Below are positions 5,383 through 6,038 of a stretch of 6,038 nucleotides of DNA, piece by piece; the stretch's first letter is position 1; each line of letters starts with the position of its first letter. The notes under the pieces were generated by a model, which saw nothing but the letters and a program-made list of their open reading frames with translations, was not told where the DNA came from and did not search any database. This stretch comes from Streptosporangiaceae bacterium (GTDB taxonomy: Bacteria; Actinomycetota; Actinomycetes; Streptosporangiales; Streptosporangiaceae). A program made the position numbers and the translations under genes. The stretch covers positions 1 through 6,038 of the forward strand of contig JASIJN010000448.1 in NCBI GenBank assembly GCA_030050125.1. Reading direction: 5' to 3'.

Positions 5383-6038
5383 TCAGCCGGCCGTGCTCAT
5401 CTCGGCGTGCCGCAGCACGTCGCCACGGGCCGCCGAGCAGCCTGTGCCGACCACCCACACCTGCAGCGGGGCGGCCTGCGAGAGCTCTGTGACGATAATG
5501 GTCGCCGGCGCATCCTGGTACCGCGCGACGTCGACGAGCAGCACGACCTCTCCGGCGGCGATCCGGTTGACGCACCCCTGCAGGACGGACACCGCCAGGC
5601 GGCCGAACGTGGCCGGGCGGCCGGCCTGGCCCACGGAGCCGCTGCTCGTCTTGGTCATCGGTCCCGCGAAGGCCGCGCTCGAGCCGTATTTGGTCACCGC
5701 CGCGGTGACCTGGGCGGGCAGGCCGCCGGAGGTGAAGTTGGTGCCGGTCGAGACCGGCCTGATGCTCTCCAGCAACGCGCCGCGCCGGTACTGCAGCGCG
5801 GGACCGAGGGCAGGGGCGCCCGCCGCCCCGGGGACAGAGGCCGAGGACGGCGCTTCGGCGGAGCTGCTGCTCGGCCCGGACGAGCCAGAGCGGAGAATCT
5901 GGTACATCCCGCCTCCGATGATCACCACCGCGGCGAACGTGGCGGCCAGGCCGAGTGCGAGCTTCGGGGTCACGGCGGGCAGGCGCGGACGCCGGCCGCT
6001 TCGGCGCAGGCCGCCGGGAGCATGCTCATAGCGCGAGC
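5383..6038 (-). CDS. Single-pass membrane protein with extracytoplasmic domain, probable anti-sigma-like protein (5' end missing)
   Basis: The frame is open to the right edge with no convincing start inside. The GTG at 5973 lacks a ribosome binding site and is probably an internal valine, because the upstream codons read as a basic juxtamembrane segment (SRYEHAPGGLRRSGRRPRLPA). Counting that valine as residue 1, one transmembrane helix covers about 4-22. A Ser/Pro/Ala-rich linker follows (about 29-58), then a folded C-terminal domain containing GCVNRI with C134, VDVARYQDAPATIIV (148-161) and VWVVGTGC with C179. Basic-before-helix topology suggests the N-terminus is cytoplasmic and the two cysteines are outside, where they could form a disulfide. 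By position next to trxB it matches the anti-sigma-type gene beside sigM in Actinobacteria. The part that would carry a sigma-binding or zinc-binding motif is off the window, so anti-sigma function is inferred. It lies upstream of and co-directional with trxB; no terminator is seen between them. Confidence 0.7.
   Translation of the reverse strand, partial: SRYEHAPGGLRRSGRRPRLPAVTPKLALGLAATFAAVVIIGGGMYQILRSGSSGPSSSSAEAPSSASVPGAAGAPALGPALQYRRGALLESIRPVSTGTNFTSGGLPAQVTAAVTKYGSSAAFAGPMTKTSSGSVGQAGRPATFGRLAVSVLQGCVNRIAAGEVVLLVDVARYQDAPATIIVTELSQAAPLQVWVVGTGCSAARGDVLRHAEMSTAG

Noticed and set aside
4464..5492. 342-residue open frame antisense to trxB
   Set aside because: Shadow of trxB codons with no domain, and it would cross the SigR promoter and the neighbouring gene.
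1..6038. CRISPR arrays, insertion sequences, tRNA or rRNA genes, or a new defence-type gene cassette
   Set aside because: No regularly spaced repeats beyond the parS pair, no transposase-like frame or terminal repeats, no tRNA or rRNA sequence, and every substantial gene belongs to a known family or conserved neighbourhood.

Overview
This window reads as the origin-proximal chromosome of a high-GC actinomycete. The codon use is strongly GC-rich, GTG starts are frequent, and the gene set parA-parB / GNAT / trxA-trxB / membrane protein matches the conserved neighbourhood on the replication-origin side of many Actinobacteria (for example Mycobacterium, where sigM, its anti-sigma gene, trxB, trxC, cwlM, a GNAT-like gene, parB and parA lie together). 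The exact genus cannot be read from this sequence.

Layout. (1) Positions 1-836, + strand: the 3' part of parA, which enters from the left edge. (2) 837-1000: a 164-base spacer holding a terminator-like hairpin. (3) 1001-1945, + strand: complete parB. (4) 1946-2041: two hairpins with T4 tracts and two identical near-consensus parS sites, 45 bases apart. (5) 2042-3139, - strand: a PLP-dependent low-specificity L-threonine aldolase, probably read from a leaderless transcript. (6) 3140-3269: a divergent promoter region. (7) 3270-3887, + strand: a GNAT-like acetyltransferase-fold protein with a CxxC motif. (8) 3888-3973: a compound hairpin between convergent genes. (9) 3974-5309, - strand: trxA and trxB, transcribed in the order trxB then trxA, with an exact SigR-type promoter (GGGAAT-N18-GTTG) just upstream of trxB. 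(10) 5383-6038, - strand: the C-terminal part of a single-pass membrane protein that runs off the right edge; by position and architecture it is probably the conserved anti-sigma-like/secreted-domain protein found next to sigM-type genes.

How it works together. ParA and ParB with the parS sites form the chromosome segregation module; ParB (a CTP-dependent clamp in this family) should load at the two parS sites directly behind its own gene. TrxB passes electrons from NADPH to TrxA, forming the cytoplasmic disulfide-reducing system, and the promoter indicates induction by thiol-oxidative stress through a SigR/SigH-type sigma factor. The aldolase is a metabolic gene sitting between parS and the conserved GNAT gene.

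I found no mobile element, CRISPR array, tRNA or rRNA, and no sign of a wholly new defence or mobile system. The interesting content is regulatory: the parS/terminator arrangement, the SigR promoter, the parA-parB spacer structure and the unusual GNAT protein. No stretch above 300 bases lacks a gene.
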